Source of the DNA: Paulinella micropora
Lineage: Eukaryota > Cercozoa > Imbricatea > Euglyphida > Paulinellidae
DNA length: 64,000 nucleotides
Reading direction: 5' to 3'
Assembly (NCBI GenBank): GCA_019918135.1
Contig: WBZZ01000755.1
Coordinates: forward strand, 62,001 to 126,000
Shown: one piece after another, positions 1 through 8,400 of the stretch
Layout of the letters: each line of letters starts with the position of its first letter
Numbering within the stretch: position 1 is the stretch's first letter
Program-made: the position numbers and the translations under genes
The notes under the pieces: generated by a model
Told to the model about the DNA's origin: nothing
Databases searched by the model: none
Seen by the model: only the letters and a program-made list of their open reading frames with translations

Positions 1-129
1 TTGTCCGCCAGCAGTAGTGACCTCAAAGGTTCCAGAACCCTCACGAGGTGCCAGCTTATTCAAACGATAAGAAGCACTGATGTAGTCAGTCTTGCTGAAA
101 TCTAGTTCGCCTCCGTGTTGTGTAGGCAT
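1..129 (-). CDS. N-terminal part of a virion-type protein, possibly major capsid protein (cut by window edge)
   Basis: An open frame of 43 codons runs leftwards from an ATG at 127-129 to the window edge with no stop. It begins MPTQHGGELDFSKTDYISAS and continues through a segment reading LNKLAPREGSGTFEV. The ATG sits directly behind the same hairpin found upstream of the packaging ATPase and a membrane protein, so it is a true start. It is the last gene seen in a co-directional virion cluster and lies next to the penton-like gene. In polinton-like viruses that neighbour is often the major capsid protein, but 43 residues are too few to show a jelly-roll fold. The identity is inference from position only. 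Confidence 0.55.
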   Translation of the reverse strand, partial: MPTQHGGELDFSKTDYISASYRLNKLAPREGSGTFEVTTAGGQ

Positions 130-136
130 TTTGTGT

Positions 137-165
137 GTAAGTGCTTTTTTTCAAAAACCACTTAC
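137..165 (-). promoter_or_regulatory. Conserved hairpin just upstream of a start codon (copy 1)
   Basis: On the minus strand a 7-bp stem GTAAGTG/CACTTAC continues, after one mismatch, into a T-run paired with an A-run. It is preceded by TTTTTTGAGATT and ends 7 nt before the ATG at 129. Two more copies lie at 4300-4330 and 5367-5395, each 1 nt from a start. It could be a promoter element, a 5'UTR structure, or the 3' end signal of the upstream gene, whose stop is about 70 nt away. Confidence 0.6.
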
Positions 166-230
166 AATCTCAAAAAACGATTTTTAAAAGGTTCCTATAT
201 TTTAATATGAGAAAAAAATAAATTAATTAA

Positions 231-1043
231 TTACCTTGATTTTAACAAATTAAAAAATGATGTAAATAAATTAAAATAATTCGTCTCACGATAAATCAAT
301 AGTGTCATTACAATACCTAACCCGTTGAGATTAACTGGTTGGTCATTTTCGTCAGTCAAGTAAAACCGATACACATTGCTTGAACTAGTTGATAGTCGTT
401 TGCCGTATTCACTGCCAGAGCCGTCGTAGATAACAGAGCCAAACGGTATTTCATTCGCGGTATATATTTCCTGTAATACATGATTATCGCCTTCACCAAC
501 GAGGTCGCTTTGTAAATATAATGTTTTTTCGCCAGTCAAGATTATGACATTCGGCGACCTCAGGGTATTATTAGCAAAGAAATATGTTGAGTCGCGGTCA
601 AAACCCATTACTTCGTGAATGCGAGTTTCGCCGTCAAATATAAACCGCGGTTGAATGCCTCCGTTATTCGCTACGGTAAATAATAGCTTGCCGTCTTCTG
701 GGTCGGTATTGGTATTGTTGCTTGTTATTGTATATGTGTAGTCATTGGGGCTATCTGCGGTTAGCACCTCGGCCAGTTTATTTTTTAAGTTATTCATCGT
801 GTAGTTTCCCTCTGGTATCGTAATTAGAGCCTCAAATCCATCTTCACTAAGTGTAAAAGTATTGTATGGCGAAGAAACAGAATAATACGATTTAGGCACA
901 TATATATGTAAAATTTTACAGTGTGTCGGATTGTCTAACCCTTTCATATCAATGGAGTGTGTAAAATCACTGTCCGTGCCGTTTATCCTATTTTTGCTAT
1001 TGACATAGTAAATGTTAGAACTCCTGCCTCCCCTATACTCCAT
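231..1043 (-). CDS. Penton-like minor capsid protein
   Basis: The 270-residue protein has the look of the penton/minor capsid proteins of polinton-like viruses and adintoviruses. An N-terminal segment with SDFTHSIDMKG leads into repeated beta-strand-like stretches, then LRSPNVIILTG, and near the C-terminus YRFYLTDENDQPVNLNGLG followed by hydrophobic MTLLIYRE. The last part resembles the ending 'DE.g.pv.LNGldw..tl' that I associate with these capsid subunits. No signal peptide or membrane segment is seen. The start codon follows CTAATATATACA directly, a motif shared with other genes of the block. It lies 26 nt downstream of the protease stop, in the same direction. The assignment rests on motif recognition and genomic setting, not on an alignment. 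Confidence 0.6.
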   Translation of the reverse strand: MEYRGGRSSNIYYVNSKNRINGTDSDFTHSIDMKGLDNPTHCKILHIYVPKSYYSVSSPYNTFTLSEDGFEALITIPEGNYTMNNLKNKLAEVLTADSPNDYTYTITSNNTNTDPEDGKLLFTVANNGGIQPRFIFDGETRIHEVMGFDRDSTYFFANNTLRSPNVIILTGEKTLYLQSDLVGEGDNHVLQEIYTANEIPFGSVIYDGSGSEYGKRLSTSSSNVYRFYLTDENDQPVNLNGLGIVMTLLIYRETNYFNLFTSFFNLLKSR

Positions 1044-1055
1044 TGTATATATTAG
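1044..1055 (-). promoter_or_regulatory. TATA-like start-proximal motif CTAATATATACA
   Basis: The 12 bases immediately before the penton-like ATG read CTAATATATACA on the minus strand. Closely similar motifs precede the starts at 3068, 3444, 9364 and 9437. It is probably the promoter class used by genes that lack the start-proximal hairpin. Confidence 0.5.
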
Positions 1056-1069
1056 CAGATAAATATTTT

Positions 1070-1828
1070 TTATATATATGTATCAAAACCATACCCATTC
1101 TGGACTTTCAACTCATCGGCTTCTTTTTCTTTTAAGTCCGTCCAACCGCTGGCGAATTTAAAGCGATTACCTTTCGCCCGCTCTAACAAAAACCTAATAC
1201 TATGCCACCCGCAGGTATCTGTTGTGTCGCTTTGGTTTTTGACTTGATTAACCTTCATAAGCAGATATGTGTTCGGCTTACTCTTTTCAATAAGCTGTTT
1301 CATTTGGTGAAGAAATAGCTCAGTCGGCTTATACAGTGCGAGAGGGTCGTAGATTTCAATAGTGTCATCTTTAATGGTATCAATCCAAACAGCAATCCAA
1401 TGTGAGCCTGGTTGGCTAGACTTATCCAAGTTCATTATAAAGCCATACTTCTTTCTTTTTTCTGGTTTCAGTTTGTTTATTTCATCGCTGGCTACAGTCC
1501 CCAAATACCATTCGTGCTTTTTCATAATGTTGTCTATTTCATCCGTCATTAGCCCTCTACCTTCACCCGCTAAGTTCGCTGGTAGTTTTTGTTGCTCTTC
1601 TGTTGGAGGTGTTTGCTCTTCTGTTGGTGTTGGTTGTTGCTCTTCTGTTGGCTGTGGTTGTTGTGTTGGTTGTTGCTCTTCTGTTGGCTGTGGTTGTTGC
1701 GGTGGATGCTCTTCTGTTGGCTGTTCCTCGGTTGGTTGAATACCGAGAGTATTTGAAACTTGATTTTTAATGTTTGGGTCGCTTCTCATTTCAGATACTA
1801 AGTTATTTACATAATCCTTCTTCTTCAT
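1070..1828 (-). CDS. Adenain/Ulp1-type cysteine protease (capsid maturation)
   Basis: The 252-residue protein has a low-complexity N-terminal half with repeated PTEEQ/PQQPQ units (about residues 30-80) and a C-terminal cysteine protease domain. The catalytic set can be read directly: His143 in GSHWIAVWID, Asp161 in IEIYDPLALY, a candidate Gln near 195-199, and Cys206 in TDTCGWHSIRF. This His-Asp-Gln-Cys order is that of adenovirus protease and the Ulp1 peptidases encoded by polintons and virophages, where the enzyme processes capsid proteins. The start overlaps the last 26 nt of the upstream co-directional gene, suggesting coupled expression. The Glu/Pro/Gln linker may tether the enzyme to the capsid interior; that is inference. 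Confidence 0.9.
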   Translation of the reverse strand: MKKKDYVNNLVSEMRSDPNIKNQVSNTLGIQPTEEQPTEEHPPQQPQPTEEQQPTQQPQPTEEQQPTPTEEQTPPTEEQQKLPANLAGEGRGLMTDEIDNIMKKHEWYLGTVASDEINKLKPEKRKKYGFIMNLDKSSQPGSHWIAVWIDTIKDDTIEIYDPLALYKPTELFLHQMKQLIEKSKPNTYLLMKVNQVKNQSDTTDTCGWHSIRFLLERAKGNRFKFASGWTDLKEKEADELKVQNGYGFDTYI

Positions 1829-3068
1829 TTTTTTTCCTGTATTTACCCTTCTTCAAATATTTCTTAATTTTTGCTATCGTTAAAAGTTTGTGTATTAATT
1901 CCTCCATCGTTTTTGCCCCAGCACCAGCTTGGTTTATTCCCAAATAATCAGCGAGTTTCTTTCTCATTTCATTCTGGTCTATTCCTAAATCAATGCCTTC
2001 ATCTACTATAACTTGTGCCATACCCGCTGTCGTGTGTTTTCCTTTAACTTTTTTGGGTGGTGGTTTGCCACGAGCTTTCATTTCTTTTTCCAAAGCAGGG
2101 CCCAAAGTTTTGGGTATGTCCAATTTTGGATACTTGTAATCATTTCTTAAACCTGCGGATATGTATGATATTTTGTCTTTAATTTCAAAGTGTTTCGCTT
2201 TGGCCTCCGCTAGTTTTTTTTCTTGTTCTAATTCTTTTTTGTATTGCTCTGCCAGCGCTTTTTGCTCATCTGCTGTTTGTCCTGCGGCTATCGCACTCTC
2301 TACTCCTATACCAAGTTTTTGAAATTCTGTTTTGCTCAGCTTATTAATAAATTTAGTTGTAAAGCCCGCTTTCTTCATTAATTCAATGTATTTTTCTTTT
2401 AATTCCTTTTCAGCCTTTTTCTCTTCTTTTGTTTTCAATGGTATCTGCTTTTCTTCTGGTGCTTGTGGTGGTGCTTGTGGTGCTTGTGGTGGTGCTTGTG
2501 GTGCTTGTGGTGCTTGTGGTGCTTGTGGTGCTTGTGGTGGTCCTACTTGTGGTGGTGCTTGTATGTATTGAGGTTGGAAAGGCGGTAATAGCATTAAATT
2601 ATTTTTTCTATCTTGTTCAAATTTTACATCCTCTATAAGTTTTTGCTCTCTGTTCGCCTCCCTTATGAGGTCTTCTTGTCTTTCTTTAATGTCAGCATTC
2701 TCCTTCCTCTCCATTCTTTTCTTCTCATCTTCTGCCTGTTCTCTTAACTTCTTTTCCTTTTCTTCCTGCTCGTGTATTAGTTCATATTTTTTCAGTAGGT
2801 TGTTTTGTATCTGGTTGCGGTTCTCGTGTTCAAGGCGATTGAATTCGGACTTAACAATTCGCTCTTTTGTCTTTCGTGTTTTCTTCGTTTTATTGTCCCC
2901 TTTCATATATTTCAGAAACAGTTTAACGATTTGAAGTGTTGAAAGGTCATTAGTTTTCTCGCCAAAGTTGAGATATGCTCGTCTGCCTTTCACTTTGATA
3001 TATGGTCGGCCATCTTTGGTTCTGTATATTCTGGGGGGCCGTAGTTTTCGCGGTTTTTTTACAACCAT
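1803..3068 (-). CDS. Coiled-coil, PQA-repeat virion-associated protein of unknown function
   Basis: The protein is about 421 residues from the ATG at 3066-3068, chosen because CTAACATATACG lies directly in front of it. An upstream ATG at 3098 would add 10 hydrophobic residues. The N-terminus is basic (VVKKPRKLRPPRIYRTKDG) and is followed by a short domain with YIKVKGRRAYLNF. A long charged coiled coil covers roughly residues 60-160, and a PQAPQAPPQ tract lies near 180-210. A second Lys/Glu-rich helical region leads to a basic C-terminus. The stop lies inside the protease gene. Proteins with this KPRKPRIY-type start recur in polinton-like viruses, but no function is known to me. Confidence 0.75.
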   Translation of the reverse strand: MVVKKPRKLRPPRIYRTKDGRPYIKVKGRRAYLNFGEKTNDLSTLQIVKLFLKYMKGDNKTKKTRKTKERIVKSEFNRLEHENRNQIQNNLLKKYELIHEQEEKEKKLREQAEDEKKRMERKENADIKERQEDLIREANREQKLIEDVKFEQDRKNNLMLLPPFQPQYIQAPPQVGPPQAPQAPQAPQAPQAPPQAPQAPPQAPEEKQIPLKTKEEKKAEKELKEKYIELMKKAGFTTKFINKLSKTEFQKLGIGVESAIAAGQTADEQKALAEQYKKELEQEKKLAEAKAKHFEIKDKISYISAGLRNDYKYPKLDIPKTLGPALEKEMKARGKPPPKKVKGKHTTAGMAQVIVDEGIDLGIDQNEMRKKLADYLGINQAGAGAKTMEELIHKLLTIAKIKKYLKKGKYRKKNEEEGLCK

Positions 3069-3080
3069 CGTATATGTTAG
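3069..3080 (-). promoter_or_regulatory. TATA-like start-proximal motif CTAACATATACG
   Basis: The motif lies immediately before the ATG at 3068 on the minus strand and differs at two positions from the motif before the penton-like gene. It decides the start of the coiled-coil protein. Confidence 0.45.
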
Positions 3081-3129
3081 AGAAAAAAATAATAACATAA
3101 TTTACATTTGTGATTGGGGTTTACCCTTT

Positions 3130-3444
3130 CTACCGAAACTTAACGGCTCCACCTCGTTGCTTGCCGTATCCTTGTTTGGCCGCAGCCTTTGCTACACGGT
3201 CCGCATAAGGCACTCCGACATCGCTAAGAAAGGTAGCACCTCTTGAAATCAACTGGTTCTTCTTGATAAATCTATTAGCATCCACTATCGCTTGTCCTAC
3301 TTTTTTCCAATTAACCTTCCCTTTTCCTGTTTGTTTCTTTTTTGATTTTCTTTTCCCTCCTGCTTGTGGCATTTTGACTGGTGAAGGATTGTATCCGATG
3401 TTATATCCCGCTGGTTGTGAAATAATCACTGGTGATGTTGGCAT
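3130..3444 (-). CDS. Small basic core-like protein
   Basis: The 104-residue product is Lys/Arg- and Gly-rich. A flexible N-terminus (VIISQPAGYNIGYNPSPV) leads into KRKSKKKQTGKGK, an amphipathic segment (VGQAIVDANRFIKKNQLISR) and a C-terminal YGKQRGGAVKFR. Small basic proteins ending in a YG..RGG motif are regular members of polinton-like virus virion clusters and resemble adenovirus core or membrane-lytic minor proteins in size and charge. A role in DNA condensation or membrane interaction is inference. It lies between the coiled-coil gene and the ATPase, all in the same direction, and its ATG follows CTATACAATATAG. Confidence 0.65.
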   Translation of the reverse strand: MPTSPVIISQPAGYNIGYNPSPVKMPQAGGKRKSKKKQTGKGKVNWKKVGQAIVDANRFIKKNQLISRGATFLSDVGVPYADRVAKAAAKQGYGKQRGGAVKFR

Positions 3445-3457
3445 CTATATTGTATAG
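3445..3457 (-). promoter_or_regulatory. TATA-like start-proximal motif CTATACAATATAG
   Basis: This AT-rich motif containing TATACA lies directly in front of the start at 3444 and matches the pattern before neighbouring starts. Confidence 0.35.
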
Positions 3458-3476
3458 AAAAAATAATTAATTTAAA

Positions 3477-4298
3477 TTAAGTAAAACGAATATTGAAGTT
3501 CTTTCGTAATTCATCCGATACCGCATCCACATACAAAAAGTTAAACCTCTCTTTCGTAGCCTCGTGATATTTTTCAATGAAGTATTCAAGGTCATATCCG
3601 AGGTCAAGATGTTTAAACACGAGTTCCATCTTATCCACACTCTGCCCAGGAAAAATAAGAAGGTAGTCCAGCTGTTTAATCGCCTCAGGTCGTAGGTCGT
3701 TTAGATACTGCGAGCTCATAATCACCTTACTTTTATGATGCCTATTAGTCTTTAACAGGTCGCTCACGGACTTATCTCTGAGCCCGCTACCCAAATCATC
3801 TAGCACGAAAACGACTTCTGGTGTGATGTATTTGCTCGGTCTTTCTGCTGGTGCTTGTCCCTGCTTCTTCTTTTCGTCCTCTTTTCCAAAATAAATAAAC
3901 TTCGGCTTTTCTAATTCCTCTTTACCATCTTGAATGATTTCGCCTTCTTCCTCATCTGGCTTATTGAGCTTGTCCAATTCGTAATCAATAACAGACAGTC
4001 CATCCGTTTTCAAATATGTATATATAGCCATTGGATTGCCTTTCTTCTTGAAGTGTTTAACCATTTCTTTATAAATGTGGTCCTTGTGTATTGTGCTGGC
4101 AATAATAACAATACGGGTCTTTTTGTCAGTTGTTCGTTTTAGGATTTCAAACAGTGCCGTTGTCTTGCCACTCTTCTTGCGAGCGAGAAGAAAAATATTG
4201 GCATACTGTTCATCAAATAACTTATATCCTTTTGCCAACTTGTCGCCATCTCCGTTTTGCTTAACTGGTTTAACTTTAACATTGTTAATCTTTTCCAT
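3477..4298 (-). CDS. A32/FtsK-HerA-type genome-packaging ATPase
   Basis: The 273-residue protein has a Walker A motif ARKKSGKTT at about residues 39-47 (Lys45, Thr46), a Walker B motif VVFVLDDLG at about 162-170 (Asp167-Asp168), and a following KVIMSSQYLNDL segment that fits the polar sensor strand. Length and motif spacing match the DNA-packaging ATPases of polintons, virophages and large DNA viruses, which pump genomes into preformed capsids. A Lys/Glu-rich insert at about 115-150 separates the two halves. The gene starts 1-2 nt after the second copy of the conserved hairpin and belongs to the minus-strand virion cluster. Confidence 0.92.
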   Translation of the reverse strand: MEKINNVKVKPVKQNGDGDKLAKGYKLFDEQYANIFLLARKKSGKTTALFEILKRTTDKKTRIVIIASTIHKDHIYKEMVKHFKKKGNPMAIYTYLKTDGLSVIDYELDKLNKPDEEEGEIIQDGKEELEKPKFIYFGKEDEKKKQGQAPAERPSKYITPEVVFVLDDLGSGLRDKSVSDLLKTNRHHKSKVIMSSQYLNDLRPEAIKQLDYLLIFPGQSVDKMELVFKHLDLGYDLEYFIEKYHEATKERFNFLYVDAVSDELRKNFNIRFT

Positions 4299-4299
4299 T

Positions 4300-4330
4300 G
4301 TAAGAGCTTTTTTTTCAAAAAACCTCCTAC
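4300..4330 (-). promoter_or_regulatory. Conserved hairpin just upstream of a start codon (copy 2, covarying stem)
   Basis: On the minus strand the stem is GTAGGAG/CTCTTAC followed by a T-run/A-run. Compared with copies 1 and 3, the sixth pair changes from T-A to A-T and the fourth becomes G-T, so pairing is kept while sequence changes. It is preceded by TATAGTTTTTTGAGGTC and ends at the ATPase ATG. Confidence 0.65.
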
Positions 4331-4400
4331 GACCTCAAAAAACTATATATAGAAAAATATATTTTTTATTTACCTGCGGGGTTATAGGGGGAGCAGGCCC

Positions 4401-4763
4401 CTATGCCAAAAATTCTAAACAAATAACAATTCTTCCAGCTAGCAGGTCAGTCTCAATATTACCGCTGTCTGTTTTAAGCACTTTAAAACTGTATTGACCA
4501 TCAGTCCAGCCGATATTTCCAAGATTATAACCGAGATTTGAAATGTTTGCCGTGGTGCTGTCGGCGAATGTGCCGATAATTCCAATACGGTCCATATAAA
4601 GGATTTTCGTTTTCGTCTCAGTCATATCGTTCATATAGTGGATAAACTTAACATTCATTCTAGTCGGTGTAAAGCTCATTTGAATGTTTTTGTCAAATGT
4701 CTTGCTACCTCCCGCAAAATCATTACTTAGAAAAATAATCTTTTGGTATTTATAGTCTGTCAT
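4401..4763 (-). CDS. Hypothetical 120-residue protein, probably virion-associated
   Basis: The protein shows alternating beta-strand-like stretches (QMSFTPTRMNVKFIHYM, IGIIGTFADSTTANISNLG) and no charged low-complexity region, signal peptide or membrane segment. I do not recognise the family. It sits in the minus-strand virion cluster between the membrane protein and the ATPase, so a structural or assembly role is plausible. Its start is 5 bp from the start of a divergent small gene, so the two must share a very short promoter region. Confidence 0.6.
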   Translation of the reverse strand: MTDYKYQKIIFLSNDFAGGSKTFDKNIQMSFTPTRMNVKFIHYMNDMTETKTKILYMDRIGIIGTFADSTTANISNLGYNLGNIGWTDGQYSFKVLKTDSGNIETDLLAGRIVICLEFLA

Positions 4764-4768
4764 TTGCG

Positions 4769-5029
4769 ATGCTCTCTATATTTACATTTATAAACTTTTT
4801 ATTAATTAATATTTCCGCTCGGACTGCTTGTGATTTCTATTCACGGGTCAGCGATAAAAAAAATGAAAGTTGTGTGTGGTGTATTAAAAAAGGAATAGAA
4901 ACCAAATTTAAATGTGTGTATAAGCCGATGAGCGATTGGTGTGTCGGATGGGATGAGGCTTTACCTTTGATGTGTGCTGGTGATGCTTCTTGGTATAAAA
5001 CTCAGCTATATGAGTGTTCATTTCTTTGA
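4769..5029 (+). CDS. Small secreted cysteine-rich protein
   Basis: The 86-residue protein starts with a hydrophobic signal-like segment (MLSIFTFINFLLINISA). Seven cysteines follow in about 65 residues (ACD, SCVWC, KCV, WCVGW, MCA, ECS), a spacing reminiscent of PSI/plexin-type or other small disulphide-rich domains. It is the only plus-strand gene inside the minus-strand virion cluster. Its last 12 bp overlap the end of the convergent membrane protein gene. It would act in the secretory pathway or on the virion or cell surface. The family is not identified, and the divergent 5-bp spacing on its left is unusual. Confidence 0.5.
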   Translation: MLSIFTFINFLLINISARTACDFYSRVSDKKNESCVWCIKKGIETKFKCVYKPMSDWCVGWDEALPLMCAGDASWYKTQLYECSFL

Positions 5030-5365
5030 GCTAGATGGGCTAGGAAGACAGATGCCGATAAGTAGTGTTAAAATACCGACATAAGTGTTGGCTGTCTCAC
5101 AAGGCAAGTTCTTTTCAGATAGCCTCACGATACAAAGGGTGATGATGGCGATAATGATACCCATTTGAAATAAGTATTTAATAAGTCGGCTGTCGGTTGG
5201 CCTGTTTTTTATACAACAACAATTCCAGTTGTCTTCCAATTCGTGCTCTACTTTTTTTTCCTCATTCTTCAACGAAATATCCAAAACACGATTTTTCAAC
5301 TCTGGTGTTAGTTCGCCGTCTGCCATATCAATGAGTGGAGGTGGTGGATGTAATCTAGGCGGCAT
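5018..5365 (-). CDS. Small membrane protein with two transmembrane segments
   Basis: The protein is 115 residues from the ATG at 5363-5365. That start is chosen because the third hairpin copy ends 1 nt before it; a longer frame upstream would read through the hairpin. A proline-rich N-terminus (MPPRLHPPPPLIDMADGE) leads to an amphipathic charged helix, a Cys-rich stretch (NWNCCCIK), and two hydrophobic segments (LFQMGIIIAIITLCIV and YVGILTLLIGICL) with a short Ser/Lys tail. It is probably a membrane-anchored virion or entry-associated protein; that is inference from topology and neighbours. Confidence 0.6.
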   Translation of the reverse strand: MPPRLHPPPPLIDMADGELTPELKNRVLDISLKNEEKKVEHELEDNWNCCCIKNRPTDSRLIKYLFQMGIIIAIITLCIVRLSEKNLPCETANTYVGILTLLIGICLPSPSSSKK

Positions 5366-5366
5366 A

Positions 5367-5415
5367 GTAAGTGCTTTTTTACAAAAACCACTTACACAGG
5401 CTCGACTAGTCGAGC
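5367..5415 (-). promoter_or_regulatory. Conserved hairpin (copy 3) plus perfect 16-bp palindrome
   Basis: The hairpin GTAAGTG/CACTTAC with T-run/A-run occupies 5367-5395. Immediately beyond it lies a perfect palindrome GCTCGACTAGTCGAGC at 5400-5415, followed by a T-rich stretch and TTTTTGAGAT on the minus strand. The palindrome is absent from the other two copies. The pair lies between the fibre gene stop (5468) and the membrane protein start, so a combined terminator and promoter is possible. Confidence 0.55.
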
Positions 5416-5467
5416 TTTTTGCTTGCAAAAATCTCAAAAACTATATTGGGTTTGTAAGGGCTTGTCC

Positions 5468-8400
5468 TTACGAAGGGAATACTGCTGCTCTTAGTTCTGC
5501 TACTAAATTGGTTTGGTCTTGTAATATATTAAGTAAAGTTTTATTTTCTTTTTCTAAATTAACTACCTTCTCTGATAATTGTTGAACGGCCTTAATTAAT
5601 GGTGCGATAAATTCGCCGTAAGCAATACTGTAATCATAGTCCCCAGTTTCAACCAATTTCGTGTTATACATATCTAACTTCTCTCCTTTCATTTCACATT
5701 CTGCTTTCTGTTTTGGACATTCACACATAATAGCAACTTTTAAAAGTCCAGCAAAATCAATAATTTTCATTTCTTCCAAAACTTCCTCCAATTCCTGTGC
5801 TATTAAACCCGCCCTTCGTTTCTTGTTGTCATCAATCATACGATAGCAGACTGGATTTAATTTGTTGATAAAATCTAAACCTAAACATTCTTTTATGTCT
5901 TCTTTTTTTCGCCTGTCCGACGGAGCAGTCACGGAACCTTTAACCCATAAATTTCCGCTACTTCCATTCAAAGTCATCAAAAGAACTTCGCCGCTATTCT
6001 CCCACACAGCACCTTCATTCGTAGAATTATTTACTCTAAATCTCATAACAAATCCGGTAATACCATATCCGGCTACCGCTGTTCCGTTTGAAAAACTTCT
6101 GTTAGCCCCCGGCTGCCCCATATAAATTCCCCAGTTTGTGTCACCAATTCCATACATACAAATTCCATTATTCGGCCCCCCATTTGCTCCATTTTGAATT
6201 GATATTTTTGCCCCTCCGTATACGGTTAAAAAACTATTTGACGGTAATGTTACTCCCGCATTTGCTGTTATTAATCCGCTCGCCGTTAATGTCGTTGTTG
6301 ATACCCCCGCATTTGCCGTTATCAATCCTTTTGTCCATAAAGTTCCATTCGCCCCATTCAACGACATTAACAATTGCTCTGCTGAATTCTCCCACACAAA
6401 ACCCATTGTAGAATCATTAGCAACCCTAAACCGAAAACTATACGAACTAAAATCATTTCCAGAAACAGCCAAACCATTTGCCAAACTTCTAGTATTTAGA
6501 GCCCCACCAGATGCCGCATAAATCCCCCAACTTGTATTGGTTGTATCCCATAGAAATATACCTTTTGCGTTTGTTCCGTCTGTTGCTCCTTGAATTCCTA
6601 TTTTCGCCCCACTTGTATTTGTTGCCGAGGTTAATGTGCCTGTGTATGTTATCCCCGCATTTGCTGTTAGTAGGCCTGCTGTGCTGACATTCATAGCCTC
6701 AGACCAAGTTATATTGCTTCCTGCTGTTATTCCTGATTTATAGTTAAAAGCAAGTTTGTTTGAGTTTTTGTATATTTGAAAGTTTGAGCCAGAATTACTT
6801 GATTTCCAGTTTGAGCCGTCATAATAAGCATCAAAACTTATGCCTATATTGTCGTGTGCCCAATTCATTAATTGGAATGTTGGATAAGCATCCGCCGTTG
6901 TTATCGCCTGTAAGTGTGCTCCTCCGATATTTGAAGCCGTTCCATATAATTCTAATCCTCCTGTCGCACCAGTGCCCTTTGTTGTATTACCTATGATTAT
7001 TGGCTTGCCAGATGCAGTCGTTATCTTGTCGCTTGCCGTTATTGTTGTTGTTGATATACCCGCAGTTGAAGTAATTGTTGTTCCAGTTATTGTTCCGCCA
7101 TTTGTTATGTTGTTTGAGTTCATATCTAAGGCACCATAAAACCGCATACCGCCAGCATTGTTAAAACGGACAATGTCAGACGAAGCACTTTTATTATCCA
7201 AAAGTTTTGAAATATAAAGTCCCGCCCCTTTTACATCAGATGCTACATTCGTGAATAGGTAGCCTCTCTGGTCTGCGGTTCCGCTTGAAGCCGTATTTAA
7301 AGTATATAAGAAATATTGGTAATCTCCTGATGTCTGACTGAAAAAGATATCTCCTCCATTTTGGTTTAATATCCTCGCCCCATTATATGTTATATTTCCG
7401 CCATTAGTGATAGTTTGATTATTAAAATCGGCATTGTTCGTTAAAGTTAGATATTTTATCACGGTGCTCGCCCCATTAAATGTTTTGCTTCCTGTTATGG
7501 TTTGGTCTGTTGATAGTTTTACATTTTGTCCGTCCAATGTGTCCGCATATCCTTTTGTTGCTCCATCCGTTGATAATGTCGGAGTTCCAAGGTTGGCTAT
7601 TTTGCTACTATTACAATCTAGCCCCGAAGCATTTACCCAACCGACTATCGCCCCATCAATAATGAAACTTATTTTTTTCGCATTTATTTCAAAGTTATAA
7701 TTTACACCAGTGCCCATATCAAGGCATCCAATAGTTCCTATATTGGCTGTGGAGTTAAAAACCACGAATGTTCCTTTTGTTGTGGCATTCGTTGAATTTC
7801 CTGTTATTTCAAGGGCACTACTAAATGTCTTAATTCCTGCTATGGTTTGGTTTCCTGTTAGTTTCACATTTTGCCCGTCTAATGTGTCCGCATATCCTTT
7901 TGTTGCTCCGTCGGTTGATAATGTCGGTGTGGCCAAATTTGTTATTTTTCTGTTGTTTAAAGATAGTGTCGTGCCCGTTGCTGTCGCGATTACATTATCA
8001 CCCGCATATAAATCAACATACGACCCTGTTATTTGTATTGGATAATAGGCCGCGGTTGCTATTTTTTGTGCCACAATCTCTCCTATATTTGTTGCCGTAT
8101 CAAAGGCAATACCGATACCATCAAAAGCGGCTGGACCTGTGGCACCCCGCACTTCTATTGTTGAAGTAAATTTTTTATTCCCTGCTATGGTTTGGTCTCC
8201 TGTTAGTTTGACAACCGAAGTATCAAGGGCAGAAACATCAATACCATCAACAAGATTTACATTTGTTATGCTTTGGCTTTTCATATCAATCCCCGCACTC
8301 GCATTTATTATACTGCTAAATGTCTTAATACCTGCTATGGTTTGGTCTCCTGTTAGTTTAACGACTGCGGTATCAAGGGTGGATACATCAATACCATCAA

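Noticed and set aside
1362..1739. Plus-strand frame rich in CSSVG repeats
   Set aside because: It is the antisense of the PTEEQ repeat in the protease gene, which has clear catalytic motifs.
2332..2638. Plus-strand frames with GACGAC or VVLVVLVV runs resembling membrane segments
   Set aside because: Antisense of the PQA tract in the coiled-coil protein.
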